Assembly (NCBI RefSeq): GCF_019929185.1
Contig: NZ_JAHZPC010000015.1
Span: forward strand, 1-53,464
DNA from: Streptococcus parasanguinis
Lineage (GTDB): Bacteria; Bacillota; Bacilli; Lactobacillales; Streptococcaceae
DNA length: 53,464 nt
Direction: 5' to 3'
The position numbers were made by a program, and so were the translations under genes. Below are positions 1 through 10,143 of the stretch, one piece after another. A model generated the notes under the pieces. The model ran no database searches. It saw nothing but the letters and a program-made list of their open reading frames with translations, and was not told where the DNA came from. How positions within the stretch are numbered: the first letter of the stretch is position 1; every line of letters begins with the position of its first letter.

Positions 1-54
1 GCGTAGTAGAGCCCACTCAACCACTGCGTCTTGCTCGACAATCCAAAAATAATT

Positions 55-92
55 GAGAGGCTAGGACTTTTGTCCCATCCTCTTTCTTTTTT
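55..92 (+). terminator. Rho-independent terminator / streptococcal stem-loop repeat
   Basis: The arms GAGAGGCTAGGAC (55-67) and GTCCCATCCTC (72-82) form an imperfect hairpin followed by a T-rich run. It would end a transcript entering from outside the window. The motif resembles a GAGAGGCTGGGAC stem-loop that I recall as common between streptococcal genes. Bases 1-54 hold no gene that I can see. Confidence 0.55.
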
Positions 93-120
93 CCCTCCAG
101 ATTTTTGCTAAAAAATATGA

Positions 121-126
121 TATAAT
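121..126 (+). promoter_or_regulatory. Extended -10 promoter of the NUDIX gene
   Basis: TATAAT preceded by TGA (TGnTATAAT) lies 27 bases before the start codon of the NUDIX gene. No good -35 box is visible at 17 bp, which is usual for extended -10 promoters. Confidence 0.55.
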
Positions 127-153
127 GATGAAAAAATAAGAAAAGAGAAAACC

Positions 154-603
154 ATGACCATTCCAAGTTTTGGTGAAAAAAAACAAGATGTGACCTACGT
201 CAATCGCTATGGTGTCTACGCTGTTATTCCCAATAAGGACAAGGATCAGATCATCCTCGTTCAAGCTCCTAATGGAGCCTGGTTCTTGCCCGGCGGGGAA
301 ATCGAGGCAGGTGAAGATCACTTGCAAGCTCTGAAACGGGAACTGATCGAAGAATTAGGTTTTACCGCTGTTTTAGGACAATACTATGGCCAAGCAGATG
401 AATATTTCTATTCCAGTCATCGCGACACCTACTATTACAATCCTGCCTATATTTATGAAGTGGTAGACTATACAGAAGCTCAAAAACCACTGGAAGATTT
501 TAACAATCTTGCTTGGTTTCCTGTAGATGAAGCAATTGAAAAACTCAAACGTGGCAGTCATAAATGGGGCATTGAACAGTGGAAAAATACCCACAAAAAA
601 TAA
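154..603 (+). CDS. NUDIX hydrolase
   Basis: This 149-residue protein has a recognisable Nudix box. It starts at the PGGEIEAGED segment (about residues 47-56) and continues through the ALKRELIEELG helix, which supplies the metal-binding glutamates. NUDIX enzymes cleave nucleoside diphosphate-linked substrates, for example oxidised or non-canonical NTPs. The substrate cannot be read from the sequence. No signal peptide is visible, so it is probably cytoplasmic. The gene has its own extended -10 promoter and is followed after 67 bp by the DUF1827 gene, which has a separate promoter. In other streptococci I recall a NUDIX gene beside DUF1827 near clpE. The family call is firm and the specific function is unknown. 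Confidence 0.9.
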   Translation: MTIPSFGEKKQDVTYVNRYGVYAVIPNKDKDQIILVQAPNGAWFLPGGEIEAGEDHLQALKRELIEELGFTAVLGQYYGQADEYFYSSHRDTYYYNPAYIYEVVDYTEAQKPLEDFNNLAWFPVDEAIEKLKRGSHKWGIEQWKNTHKK

Positions 604-612
604 AGGAATTCT

Positions 613-640
613 TTCACAAAAAATAAAAAAGTGCTATAAT
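613..640 (+). promoter_or_regulatory. Promoter of the DUF1827 gene
   Basis: TTCACA (613-618), a 16-bp spacer, then TATAAT (635-640) preceded by TGC, which gives an extended -10. A strong Shine-Dalgarno AGGAGG lies just before the ATG at 671. Confidence 0.6.
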
Positions 641-670
641 AAATGAAGATAGAGGTTAGGAGGAACTCAT

Positions 671-973
671 ATGAAGCTCATTAATACCACAAATAGTCAT
701 GCTGCACTGGTCAAAAGCCAACTTGCCAGCACTGACGCCTTGCTTGTCGAGGTTTATTCCGCGGGCAATACAGACGTCGTTTTTACACAGGCCCCAACAC
801 ACTATGAATTATTGATCAGTAACAAACACCGAGCTATTCGTGAAACTGAAGTAGAAAAAATTCGTGAGTTCTTTTTAAAACGTAAGATTGATCTTCAAAT
901 CATTGACCAATCCGCTATTAAAACCCTCTACTCCGATAAACTAATTGAAATTTCCTTTCCAATTACAAAGTAA
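671..973 (+). CDS. DUF1827 family protein
   Basis: This 100-residue protein is small and soluble, with no signal peptide or membrane segment. I recognise it as the DUF1827 family found in streptococci and relatives, whose members are about 100 residues long and have no established biochemical role. It has its own extended -10 promoter and a near-perfect AGGAGG ribosome site. A terminator overlaps its stop codon, so it is a monocistronic unit. The role is unknown. Confidence 0.8.
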   Translation: MKLINTTNSHAALVKSQLASTDALLVEVYSAGNTDVVFTQAPTHYELLISNKHRAIRETEVEKIREFFLKRKIDLQIIDQSAIKTLYSDKLIEISFPITK

Positions 974-997
974 GGCCAATTTGTCTTACTTTTTTTA
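967..997 (+). terminator. Terminator of the DUF1827 gene
   Basis: AAAGTAAG (967-974) pairs with CTTACTTT (985-992) and is followed by a T-run. The 5' arm includes the stop codon. Confidence 0.7.
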
Positions 998-1030
998 TTT
1001 CCTTAATGGATGAACCTCTACACCATCTTA

Positions 1031-1075
1031 GCCATTAAAAAAGAAGTTCCTTTATGGAACTTCTTTTAATGGCTT
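1031..1075 (-). terminator. Terminator of ileS
   Basis: A long hairpin around AAGAAGTTCC / GGAACTTCTT, extended by ATTAAAA / TTTTAAT arms, lies directly after the ileS stop codon. A T-rich run on the minus strand makes it an intrinsic terminator. It could also act on the plus strand. Confidence 0.75.
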
Positions 1076-3868
1076 TTATTTAGCTTCAAATCCTTCTGCG
1101 ACTGCGTCCGCAAAGTTCTCTTCGACGATGCTTGCACAGTGATCACAGATGGTTGCGTGGTAGTGGCGTTCAGCCGTTGTTGGATCGATGCGACGGCAAC
1201 GGTCACAAACTTCACCAGCTGCACGTTCAACTGTGAAGGCTACATCTTCAAAGGTCACTGCACCTTCTGGAGCTGGTCCTTCTGCGATCGTCAATTCAGA
1301 AACAATCAAGAGTTGAGCAACATTGCTATCAACAGCTCCAAGAAGTGTTTTCACGACTTCGTTTGGATAAACTGTCAAGTGAGCTTCAAGTGATTTACCA
1401 ATCACTTTTTCATTCCGTGCTTCTTCCAAGGCTTTTTGAGCTTGACCACGGAAGTCCATGAAGGCTGACCAAGTATCCAAGATTTCTTCTTGGTTGGCAA
1501 ACGTTTCTGCTTCTGGCAATTCTGACAATTGAACGAAGTCTTCCGCTTCAAACTCAAGATAAGACCAGATTTCTTCAGCAGTGTGAGGAAGAATTGGAGT
1601 CAAGAGTTTCGTGATTTTTACAAGGATATCATAGAAGACTGTTTGCATTTGACGGCGTTCGAGAGATTTAGCTCCTTCGATGTAAACAACATCCTTGGCA
1701 AAATCCAGGTAGAAGGCTGACAAGTCAACGTTGATAAAGTTAACAAGCGCCTTGTAGATCGTCAAGAACTCAAAGTTTTCATAAGCGTCACGGATAGTCT
1801 TGACAAGCTGGTTAAAGCGAATGGTCATGTACTTGTCAACTGAACGAAGCTCGTCGTAAGCAACTGTATCCTCAGCTGGATTAAAGTCAGAAGTATTGGC
1901 AATCAAGAAACGAAGGGTATTCCGGATCTTACGGTAAGTCTCAGACACTTGGCTCAAGATATCCATTGAGATACGCACGTCATTGCTTGAGTCTACACTG
2001 GTTACCCAGAGACGCAAGATTTCAGCACCAAATTGCTTTTCAACATCACTTGGAGCAATGGTATTTCCAAGAGATTTAGACATCTTCTCACCTTTACCAT
2101 CCAAGGCAAAACCTTGAGACAAGATTTGTTTGTATGGTGCGACACCATGGTTCGCCACAGATGTGATAAGAGATGAGTTGAACCAACCACGGTATTGGTC
2201 TGAACCTTCAAGGTAAAGATCAGCTGGATATTTGAGTTCTGGACGATTAACCACAACCCCATTCCATGATGAACCTGAGTCAAACCAGACGTCCATGATA
2301 TCTGTTTCTTTTGTAAATTCGCCATTCGGTGAACCTGGATGCGTAAATCCTTCTGGCAAGAGGTCTTTCGCTTCACGCTGCCACCAGATGATGGAACCAT
2401 GCTCTTCAAAGAGTTGCGCTACATGTTCGATGGTTTCAGCTGTCATGATTGGTGTTCCATCTTCTGCGTAGAAGATTGGAAGAGGCACACCCCAGGCACG
2501 TTGACGAGAGATAACCCAGTCACCACGGTCACGAATCATGTTGTAAAGACGCACTTTCCCCCATTCTGAGTGGAACTTCACTTTTTCAATTTCGTCCAAG
2601 ATATCTTGACGGAATTTTGATACAGAGGCAAACCACTGTGGAACTGCACGCCAGATGATTGGTTTTTTCGTCCGCCAGTCAAATGGGTAGGAGTGAGAGA
2701 TTTCTTCTTGAGCAAGGAGCAAATCACCAAGTTTTTCGATAACCGTTGGAACAACCTTGTCATAGAACTGACCTGCAAAGTCAGGGCCAGCATTCTCCAT
2801 CATGATTCCTCGTTCGTTAACAGTAACAGCAACTTCGAGGCCATTGGCAATCCCTACATTGTAGTCATCCTCACCAAAACCAGGAGCGGTATGGACGATA
2901 CCAGTACCTGAATCAAGGGTTACATGCTCACCAAGGATCACCAATTCATCCACTTCAGGATCCCATGGGTGTTCTGTAACGATATGGTTCAATTCTTTTC
3001 CTTGGTAAGTCGCAAGGACTTCAGCATTTTCCCAACCGAATTTTTCAGAAAGACTTGGCAAGAGCTCAGATGCTACGACATACTTGCGGTCAGATCCAGC
3101 AGGCTTCACTACGACATAATCAAACTCTGCTCCTACCGTCAATCCACGAGAAGCTGTAACCGTAAATGGAGTTGTTGTCCAGACAACGATGTAAGTGTCT
3201 GTATCTAGGATACCCTTACCATCTTTAACCTTGTTCGCATAATAAAGAGACGTTGATACCAAATCATGGTATTCAATCTCTGCTTCAGCGAGGGCTGATT
3301 CAGAAGACCAAGACCAGTAGACTGGCTTAGCTCCACGGTAGATATAGCCTTTATTGGCCATTTCACCAAAGACGCGAATTTGCGCTGCTTCATAGTCAGG
3401 CGTCAAGGTTACATAAGGATGATCCCAATCACCTGAAACACCTAAGCGTTTAAAGTCTTCGCGTTGTTTATCTACTTGAGAAAGCGCATATTCACGGCAG
3501 AGTTTCAAGTACTCAACCAAGTCCATTTCTTTGCGTTTCACACCTTGTTTAGCCAAGACTTGCTCAATTGGCAAACCATGGGTATCCCAACCTGGAATAT
3601 AAGGGGCATAAAATCCTGACATAGACTTAGAACGAACAATGATATCTTTTGAGATCTTGTTCATGGCATGCCCTACGTGAATATTTCCGTTGGCATAGGG
3701 AGGGCCATCATGAAGGGTAAAATGCGGTTTTCCTACATTCAACTCTTGACGGCGTTGATACAATTTTGCATCTTCCCATTCTTTTTGCCAAACTGGTTCT
3801 TTCGTTGGAAGCCCAGCCCGCATTGGAAAAGCTGTTTTCCCAAGATTCAATGTTTCTTTGAGTTTCAT
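1076..3868 (-). CDS. ileS: Isoleucyl-tRNA synthetase
   Basis: This class I aminoacyl-tRNA synthetase of 930 residues charges tRNA-Ile in the cytoplasm and edits misactivated valine. The HIGH motif reads HVGH in the N-terminal Rossmann domain. The KMSKS loop is present within [10 protein letters not shown]. The editing domain lies between them, with a WTTTPFT segment typical of Ile/Val/Leu enzymes. The C-terminus carries a zinc knuckle of two CxxC pairs (CDRC and CDHC). The length is normal for bacterial IleS. The gene is monocistronic, with a T-box leader upstream and a hairpin terminator downstream, so it is expected to be induced when uncharged tRNA-Ile accumulates. Confidence 0.98.
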   Translation of the reverse strand: MKLKETLNLGKTAFPMRAGLPTKEPVWQKEWEDAKLYQRRQELNVGKPHFTLHDGPPYANGNIHVGHAMNKISKDIIVRSKSMSGFYAPYIPGWDTHGLPIEQVLAKQGVKRKEMDLVEYLKLCREYALSQVDKQREDFKRLGVSGDWDHPYVTLTPDYEAAQIRVFGEMANKGYIYRGAKPVYWSWSSESALAEAEIEYHDLVSTSLYYANKVKDGKGILDTDTYIVVWTTTPFTVTASRGLTVGAEFDYVVVKPAGSDRKYVVASELLPSLSEKFGWENAEVLATYQGKELNHIVTEHPWDPEVDELVILGEHVTLDSGTGIVHTAPGFGEDDYNVGIANGLEVAVTVNERGIMMENAGPDFAGQFYDKVVPTVIEKLGDLLLAQEEISHSYPFDWRTKKPIIWRAVPQWFASVSKFRQDILDEIEKVKFHSEWGKVRLYNMIRDRGDWVISRQRAWGVPLPIFYAEDGTPIMTAETIEHVAQLFEEHGSIIWWQREAKDLLPEGFTHPGSPNGEFTKETDIMDVWFDSGSSWNGVVVNRPELKYPADLYLEGSDQYRGWFNSSLITSVANHGVAPYKQILSQGFALDGKGEKMSKSLGNTIAPSDVEKQFGAEILRLWVTSVDSSNDVRISMDILSQVSETYRKIRNTLRFLIANTSDFNPAEDTVAYDELRSVDKYMTIRFNQLVKTIRDAYENFEFLTIYKALVNFINVDLSAFYLDFAKDVVYIEGAKSLERRQMQTVFYDILVKITKLLTPILPHTAEEIWSYLEFEAEDFVQLSELPEAETFANQEEILDTWSAFMDFRGQAQKALEEARNEKVIGKSLEAHLTVYPNEVVKTLLGAVDSNVAQLLIVSELTIAEGPAPEGAVTFEDVAFTVERAAGEVCDRCRRIDPTTAERHYHATICDHCASIVEENFADAVAEGFEAK

Positions 3869-3896
3869 TGTGTCTCCTTATTGATTTAAAAGCTAT

Positions 3897-4114
3897 AAAA
3901 AAAACACGAGCATCCTAAAAAGGACGATTGCTCGTGGTACCACCTTTGTTCGAGAAGTCGCAAGCGACCTTCTCCTCTCATCCCGTAACGAGGGAAACGT
4001 CCGTTCTTACTCAAGGGTTCAGAACGAATACTGTAAAAGGATCATCCATTAAGAGGGAGTGCAGATCTTCCACCATCATCTGCTCGCTAGACCTATCATT
4101 AATGGACCTGTTTT
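3897..4114 (-). promoter_or_regulatory. T-box riboswitch leader of ileS
   Basis: Read on the minus strand, the leader carries the T-box core GGTGGTACCACG, complementary to the acceptor end of uncharged tRNA. It is followed by a GC-rich hairpin (arms about 3905-3915 and 3922-3936) and a run of eight T, which is the regulatory terminator. The Stem I region is compact: GCAGAT / ATCTGC arms enclose a GGTG-containing loop, over CCATTAA / TTAATGG lower arms. I could not assign the specifier codon with confidence. An ATC (Ile) lies near the base of the 3' side. The Ile specificity rests on the downstream gene. Confidence 0.9.
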
Positions 4115-4120
4115 TACAAA

Positions 4121-4126
4121 ATTATA
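4121..4126 (-). promoter_or_regulatory. -10 box of the ileS leader, overlapping the divIVA stop codon
   Basis: TATAAT on the minus strand lies at the last codons of divIVA and places transcription start near 4114, right before Stem I. The -35 region, inside divIVA, is poor. Confidence 0.45.
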
Positions 4127-4949
4127 AAATATTGACAGATTCACGATTTGCATCATCTTCTGGTTGAACAGTTTCTTCAACCTCAACGACTTCCTCATTT
4201 TCATGACGAGCGTGCTCTGCTTCTTCTAAAGCGGATTGAACTTTTTCATTCAAACCTTCAAACGCTTGTGTTGCCCCCAATTCTAAATTAGCAGCTTCGA
4301 TGCGTTTTTGCAATTCTTCGATTTCAGCTGGAGAGAATTGACGAGTCAAATCAATGTTATCATCTTCTGCATGATGATGGTGAACTGATTCACCCAAAGC
4401 TTTCTCAACAATTTCACGGAAAGCTTCATCACTTGTTTGAATGTACATAGCTGTTGGACGAAGAATTTCATCCCATTCAGGTGTATCGATAATGCTCAAT
4501 TGGCTTTCGATTGTTGATTTCAAACGTTGATGGAAGACGCGTGTCTTGTTCTTCAATTCCTCTGTTTCAACGGCAACCTTCTTGGCATTATCCGTTGCAT
4601 GACGAAGGATTTCATTTGCTTTTTGTTTTGCTTCATCTACTAAGTGCTGTGCATCTTGTTCAGCTTGACGAACAATATTTTCAGAACGTTCGTTAGCGGC
4701 TTGTTTGACACGTTCCGCAGTATCTTGTGCAATCAAAACAGATTGACTCAATGAATCTTTCATTTCATCAAAATAGTTTAAGCGTTCTTCAAGAGCTTGA
4801 ATTTTTGCTTCTTGATCATGATTTAAACGAACAAGATCTTCATAATCGCGAACAACGATATCTAGAAATTCTTCTACTTCGTTCGCATCATACCCTCTAA
4901 ATTTAACGCCAAAAGTTTTATCTTTAATTTCTAAAGCAGTAAGAGCCAT
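4122..4949 (-). CDS. divIVA: Cell division initiation protein DivIVA
   Basis: DivIVA binds negatively curved membrane at septum and poles and recruits division and cell-wall proteins. The 275-residue protein begins with the conserved lipid-binding domain (KTFGVKFRGYDANEVEEFLD, about residues 11-30). A long coiled coil follows (about residues 35-150), rich in Gln, Ala and Glu, and then an acidic C-terminal tail. A HHHH run sits near residue 190. It is the last gene of the ylm/fts cluster, 9 bp after ylmH, and its stop codon overlaps the -10 box of the ileS leader. In streptococci DivIVA is a substrate of the Ser/Thr kinase StkP (family knowledge, not visible here). Confidence 0.96.
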   Translation of the reverse strand: MALTALEIKDKTFGVKFRGYDANEVEEFLDIVVRDYEDLVRLNHDQEAKIQALEERLNYFDEMKDSLSQSVLIAQDTAERVKQAANERSENIVRQAEQDAQHLVDEAKQKANEILRHATDNAKKVAVETEELKNKTRVFHQRLKSTIESQLSIIDTPEWDEILRPTAMYIQTSDEAFREIVEKALGESVHHHHAEDDNIDLTRQFSPAEIEELQKRIEAANLELGATQAFEGLNEKVQSALEEAEHARHENEEVVEVEETVQPEDDANRESVNIL

Positions 4950-4958
4950 AACTCCTCC

Positions 4959-5750
4959 TCATTTTTTACTTAAGAGTACTTCAACAGTTATTTTATATTT
5001 TCCACTCTTTGAAATACCATTTTCAGAAACAATTTTAAGACGCCCAAAGCGTCGGACACTGACTAAATCATTCAGACCTACAGCATAGCTAACATTGGAA
5101 GTAGTAGCATAGTTAACTTTCACTAAACCAGAACTAATCAACTGACTAGCTTGTGAGCGTGAAAGCTTGAAGGTCCCAGCAATCACCTTATCTAACCGAT
5201 AACTCGACACGAGAATATCTCGCTGCTGGCTTTCTTCCTCTACGATCATTTGTTCAGAGAGAGGAACTTCCCTCAGCTTAACAGGTACCCGAGAAATTTT
5301 CTGGATGTGATCCATGAAATAGGGAACAAAACGCTGTTCAACAAATACTTGGATCTTTCCATCACTCGTTAGAATATCTCCAAAGGACTTGCGTTCCACA
5401 CCTAATTGGTGAACAATGGTCCCCAGTACCTGGGAATGGGTCAAGTGATGAAATTTTGAAGCATAGACCATTTCCAATAGGGCCAGATCAAAGTCACTTG
5501 GATCTAATTGGTAATAATCTGGAGCAACAATAACCTTGGCATACTCCATTTTCTGCTCATCGCTGGAAGCAAAGACCTGTAATTGGTAGCTTGCCGCGAC
5601 ATTTCGTAAAATAGTGACCTGATGAGGGTTTAAAAAGCCCGTCACCTCAACAGAATAGCGTTCCACCACTCTTTCAGACAATTCAATACAACGATCAATG
5701 AATTCGTGATCTTCGCGATTGAAATGTTGGTAAATCTCTGTCTGTCCCAT
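4959..5750 (-). CDS. ylmH: S4-domain RNA-binding protein YlmH
   Basis: This 263-residue protein has a C-terminal S4 RNA-binding domain: the segment LDKVIAGTFKLSRSQASQLI and following residues, about 183-240. The N-terminal half is the YlmH-specific domain. Work in Bacillus links the family to rescue of stalled ribosome-nascent chain complexes, and older work links it to division-site placement. It lies between yggT and divIVA with gaps under 10 bp, so it belongs to the same transcript. Length and position match streptococcal ylmH. Confidence 0.93.
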   Translation of the reverse strand: MGQTEIYQHFNREDHEFIDRCIELSERVVERYSVEVTGFLNPHQVTILRNVAASYQLQVFASSDEQKMEYAKVIVAPDYYQLDPSDFDLALLEMVYASKFHHLTHSQVLGTIVHQLGVERKSFGDILTSDGKIQVFVEQRFVPYFMDHIQKISRVPVKLREVPLSEQMIVEEESQQRDILVSSYRLDKVIAGTFKLSRSQASQLISSGLVKVNYATTSNVSYAVGLNDLVSVRRFGRLKIVSENGISKSGKYKITVEVLLSKK

Positions 5751-5756
5751 CGTTTT

Positions 5757-6020
5757 CTACCCAATCAAAAGTAGGAACAAGCGGGCTAATAACTGATTCA
5801 TCAAGTTCAAGACCAAAAGTGCTACAAGAACCGTAAAATCCAAGCCCCCAAACTGTAATGGTAACTTTCTAAAAAGGCTCAAAAATGGTTCAACTAGGCG
5901 GTGAACCATTTGTCCAAGAGTACTCTGAGGTGCCCCAGGGAACCAAGATAGTAAGGCATAGATGACAAGAATGATGGAATAGATTTGAATGATATTTGAT
6001 AAGTATTGAAAGATAACCAT
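5757..6020 (-). CDS. ylmG: YggT family membrane protein (YlmG)
   Basis: This 87-residue protein has two hydrophobic segments (about residues 8-28 and 62-84) flanking the conserved loop SWFPGAP...LVEPFLSLFRKLPL. That is the signature of the YggT/YlmG family. Homologues sit in the membrane near sepF and affect division or nucleoid shape; the molecular role is not settled. It is packed tightly between sepF and ylmH. Confidence 0.92.
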   Translation of the reverse strand: MVIFQYLSNIIQIYSIILVIYALLSWFPGAPQSTLGQMVHRLVEPFLSLFRKLPLQFGGLDFTVLVALLVLNLMNQLLARLFLLLIG

Positions 6021-6021
6021 C

Positions 6022-6651
6022 TTAACGATTACGTTTCATATCATAGTCAAATTCTGTCACTTCCACATCATTTGGAAGGCGGATATCTTCAATGTTAACA
6101 ACTACATTAATTGGAGTCAACAAGTACATGGTACTTGCAACACGACGAAGATTTCCTGCTAAAACATAACGAGCCCCATCCAAATAATCTAAACAACGAC
6201 GTGCTTGTACTTCTGTCATATATTGGAAGTCAATCAAGATACTCTCATTAGATAGTAATAGATCAACAATTTCAGTCGCTTCCTCGTATTTGCGGGGATA
6301 GCGTACATCAATGGTAATCTTTTCATCTGTATTCGCACGATTAGCAGCCAATTCACGTTGGCGTTCATGCAAACGAGTAATATTTTCAGATGTATTTTTC
6401 GTTGTTGAAACAGGTTCCTTCACTGCCGCTGTAGACACTGGAGTCGTAACAGGTGCGACAGGAGTCGGTTTTGGTTTTACTGGTTCTCTTTGACTAATCT
6501 GTGGACGTGGAGAAGTCACTTGAGGAGTCGGCTGTGGCTGTGGAACTGGTTGTGTTTCCGCCCCAGCTGCTTTTGCCTCGCGAACTTCTACTTCTTCACC
6601 GTCTTCTGTGAAGTAGTCAATAAAGTTGTTAAATTTATCTTTTAATGACAT
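6022..6651 (-). CDS. sepF: Cell division protein SepF
   Basis: SepF bundles FtsZ filaments and anchors them to the membrane. In this 209-residue protein, residues 1-15 can form the membrane-binding amphipathic helix. They are followed by a long disordered linker rich in Pro, Gln, Thr and Val (about residues 30-100). The conserved SepF core comes last (from about residue 115, [20 protein letters not shown] onward). The gene lies between ylmE and yggT in the division operon. The linker is long compared with Bacillus SepF. Confidence 0.95.
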   Translation of the reverse strand: MSLKDKFNNFIDYFTEDGEEVEVREAKAAGAETQPVPQPQPTPQVTSPRPQISQREPVKPKPTPVAPVTTPVSTAAVKEPVSTTKNTSENITRLHERQRELAANRANTDEKITIDVRYPRKYEEATEIVDLLLSNESILIDFQYMTEVQARRCLDYLDGARYVLAGNLRRVASTMYLLTPINVVVNIEDIRLPNDVEVTEFDYDMKRNR

Positions 6652-6660
6652 AGTTCTTTC

Positions 6661-7329
6661 CTATTTAAAAAATGATGTCCCAATTCTAACATAAGTCGCT
6701 CCGTTCGCAATGGCTACTTCAAAGTCACGACTCATACCCATACTTAGTTCTGAAAAAGGCATATTTTTTAATTGTTTCTTTTCTAGTTGTTTCTGAAGTT
6801 GGTGAGTTTTTGAAAAAATATCCTGCAACTCTTCTTGACTAGCCTCAAAAGGAGCCATCGTCATTAAACCAACAATTTCAATTTTGTCCAGCTGTGCGAT
6901 TTCCGCTAAAAAATCACCCAGTTCATCGGGTGCAAATCCATGCTTACTTTCTTCTCCAGAAATGTTCACTTGGAGGAAACACTTGATCGGGTGTTCTGCT
7001 CGCTTTTGAATTTCTTGAGCCAGCTTCACCGAATCCAAGGCATGAAAGTAATCGACGAGATTGATCACGTCTTTTACTTTCCGCCGTTGGAGGCTCCCAA
7101 TCAAGTGCCAAGTGAGATCATACTCTTTTAGAGCTTGATACTTTTCTAGGAATTTATCAACACGATTTTCACCGATATGTTGGATACCTGTTTTCACCAG
7201 TGCTTCTGTTGTAGCAACATCCACATACTTGGTGACAGCTATCACATTAACTTGATCTTGACGGTTAGCTTTGTTTCTTGCTGTTTCTACTTGTTGCCGA
7301 ACAAGATCAGCATTCTCTACCAGATTCAT
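6661..7329 (-). CDS. ylmE: YggS family pyridoxal-phosphate homeostasis protein (YlmE)
   Basis: The 222-residue alanine-racemase-like barrel binds PLP through the lysine in AVTKYVD (about residue 33). HIGENRVD and SMGMSRDFEVAI are further YggS signatures. The family balances vitamin B6 and amino-acid pools and has no known catalytic reaction. It is translated from the ftsZ transcript (2-bp gap) and precedes sepF. Confidence 0.94.
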   Translation of the reverse strand: MNLVENADLVRQQVETARNKANRQDQVNVIAVTKYVDVATTEALVKTGIQHIGENRVDKFLEKYQALKEYDLTWHLIGSLQRRKVKDVINLVDYFHALDSVKLAQEIQKRAEHPIKCFLQVNISGEESKHGFAPDELGDFLAEIAQLDKIEIVGLMTMAPFEASQEELQDIFSKTHQLQKQLEKKQLKNMPFSELSMGMSRDFEVAIANGATYVRIGTSFFK

Positions 7330-7331
7330 GA

Positions 7332-8603
<1,272 letters not shown>

Positions 8604-8612
8604 TTACACTCC

Positions 8613-10001
8613 TTAATCAAACATATTACCGATCAAATTTTTCATTCGGTCTGTGAATGTAGTTTTTGGTTCTTGTTTGCTATCATTGCTTGCTGCTGGA
8701 ATTTCTTGAGCATCCACTGGAGATTCAATCTTCTCAGCATTGTATGCAGGTACTACCGGTTGTGCTGGAGCAGCAGGTTGTGGTTGTACTTGTGGTTGAA
8801 CTGGACGGTCAAATTGAATCGGTTGTTGACGCAAGACTTCGTCTCCATGAACCGCAGCCTGAGCAATAATATCCACATCTGTCAAATTGCCTGCATATTC
8901 AGACAAGCTAATTACATGGGCAAAAGCTGGATTGCGAATTCCAATTTGATTTGGAACAAACAATTTCACATTTACACCAAAGACTTCTTGAGCCAATTCT
9001 TCAACACCAGGAAGGATCGCTCCTCCACCGATAATCACAATACCACCAGGAAGATCCAACAGATGTCTTCTCTCAAGGTCTTGTTTGATTTGCTCAAAGA
9101 TGTGTTTGATACGTGCTGAAATGATTTCAGCTAAGTACTTCTCAGTCACTTCAACTGGCTCTACTTCACCGATGACTTCTACATGGAAAACTTCGTTTCC
9201 AGCAGACGGCACATAGGCTTCACCATAGTTGAACTTCAAGCCTTCTGCCAATTTTTGAGAAGTTTTCAATACTTTAGAAATATCTTTGGTAACATAATCG
9301 CCACCTTCTTGGTAGATATTTGTAAATTGAAGTTCTTGGCTACGAACAGATGCCACCGTTGTTTGGCCACCACCCATATCGATCACCGTTGCTCCGAATT
9401 CACGTTCGCCTTCATTCAAGACTGTTTTGATCATCGCAAGCGGTGAAATGATGATGTTCTCAACTTGTAAGCCTGCACGTTCGACTGTTTTACGCAAATT
9501 GTGCAAGATTGTACGAGGTCCTGTATAAAGAAGGCCACGCATTTCAAGTCGGATCCCCATCATTCCGCGTGGATCGCGGATTCCTTGGAAACCATCAACC
9601 GTGAATTCCTCAGGAATGAAGGTGATTACTTCACGATCCGGTGTCATGCTTTTTGTGAGTGCAGATTTGACAACATTTTCAACATCTGCATCTGTGATTT
9701 CTTTTGAATCACTTGTGACTGGAATCATTCCTTGAGTTGCTTCGATTTGTAGTAAGTTTGCAGGCAACCCAACATTGACTAGATTGATTGAAATCCCTGC
9801 TTTTTCTTCAGCTTGGCTGATTGCATTTTTAATTGCATTTGAAGCAGCTTCGATATCTACTATAATTCCATCTTTGACGCCAGCACTTTTTGCATTGCTG
9901 ACTCCAATTACATTCATTTCTCCATTGACATGTTCTGCCACCAATACTTTTATTGAACTAGTACCGATATCTAAACCTGTAAAAAAGCCGTCTCTAGCCA
10001 T
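8613..10001 (-). CDS. ftsA: Cell division protein FtsA
   Basis: This actin-like ATPase tethers FtsZ to the membrane. The 462-residue protein has GLDIGTSSIKVLV (phosphate 1) and DMGGGQTTVA (phosphate 2), and a GGGAILPG adenosine motif. A proline/glutamine-rich linker (about residues 390-445) ends in the amphipathic helix FTDRMKNLIGNMFD, the membrane anchor. The ribosome site is GAGAGAGGAC upstream. An extended -10 promoter lies in the 142-bp gap to divIB, so ftsA-ftsZ can be transcribed apart from the upstream wall genes. Confidence 0.97.
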   Translation of the reverse strand: MARDGFFTGLDIGTSSIKVLVAEHVNGEMNVIGVSNAKSAGVKDGIIVDIEAASNAIKNAISQAEEKAGISINLVNVGLPANLLQIEATQGMIPVTSDSKEITDADVENVVKSALTKSMTPDREVITFIPEEFTVDGFQGIRDPRGMMGIRLEMRGLLYTGPRTILHNLRKTVERAGLQVENIIISPLAMIKTVLNEGEREFGATVIDMGGGQTTVASVRSQELQFTNIYQEGGDYVTKDISKVLKTSQKLAEGLKFNYGEAYVPSAGNEVFHVEVIGEVEPVEVTEKYLAEIISARIKHIFEQIKQDLERRHLLDLPGGIVIIGGGAILPGVEELAQEVFGVNVKLFVPNQIGIRNPAFAHVISLSEYAGNLTDVDIIAQAAVHGDEVLRQQPIQFDRPVQPQVQPQPAAPAQPVVPAYNAEKIESPVDAQEIPAASNDSKQEPKTTFTDRMKNLIGNMFD

Positions 10002-10078
10002 TACACCAGTCCTCTCTCTTTATTTGTTTTCACTTTACATCTATTTATAGCCCTTTTAGTTGGAACTATCCAAACTTC

Positions 10079-10084
10079 ATTATA
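10079..10084 (-). promoter_or_regulatory. Extended -10 promoter for ftsA-ftsZ
   Basis: On the minus strand TGTGATATAAT gives an extended -10 (TGnTATAAT) about 80 bp before the ftsA start, in the gap after divIB. No terminator is obvious in this gap, so read-through from murD-murG-divIB is also likely. Confidence 0.5.
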
Positions 10085-10143
10085 TCACAAAGAAGCCTAA
10101 AATGGACATTTTTTCTTCAATTATTTGAGATAATTTATGGGCT

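Noticed and set aside
2002..2409. A 135-codon minus-strand frame inside ileS
   Set aside because: It is a frame-shifted shadow of the ileS coding sequence; the IleS motifs run through the other frame without interruption.
8673..9119. A plus-strand frame of 148 codons opposite ftsA
   Set aside because: ftsA is unambiguous over the same bases, and the antisense frame has no family motif.
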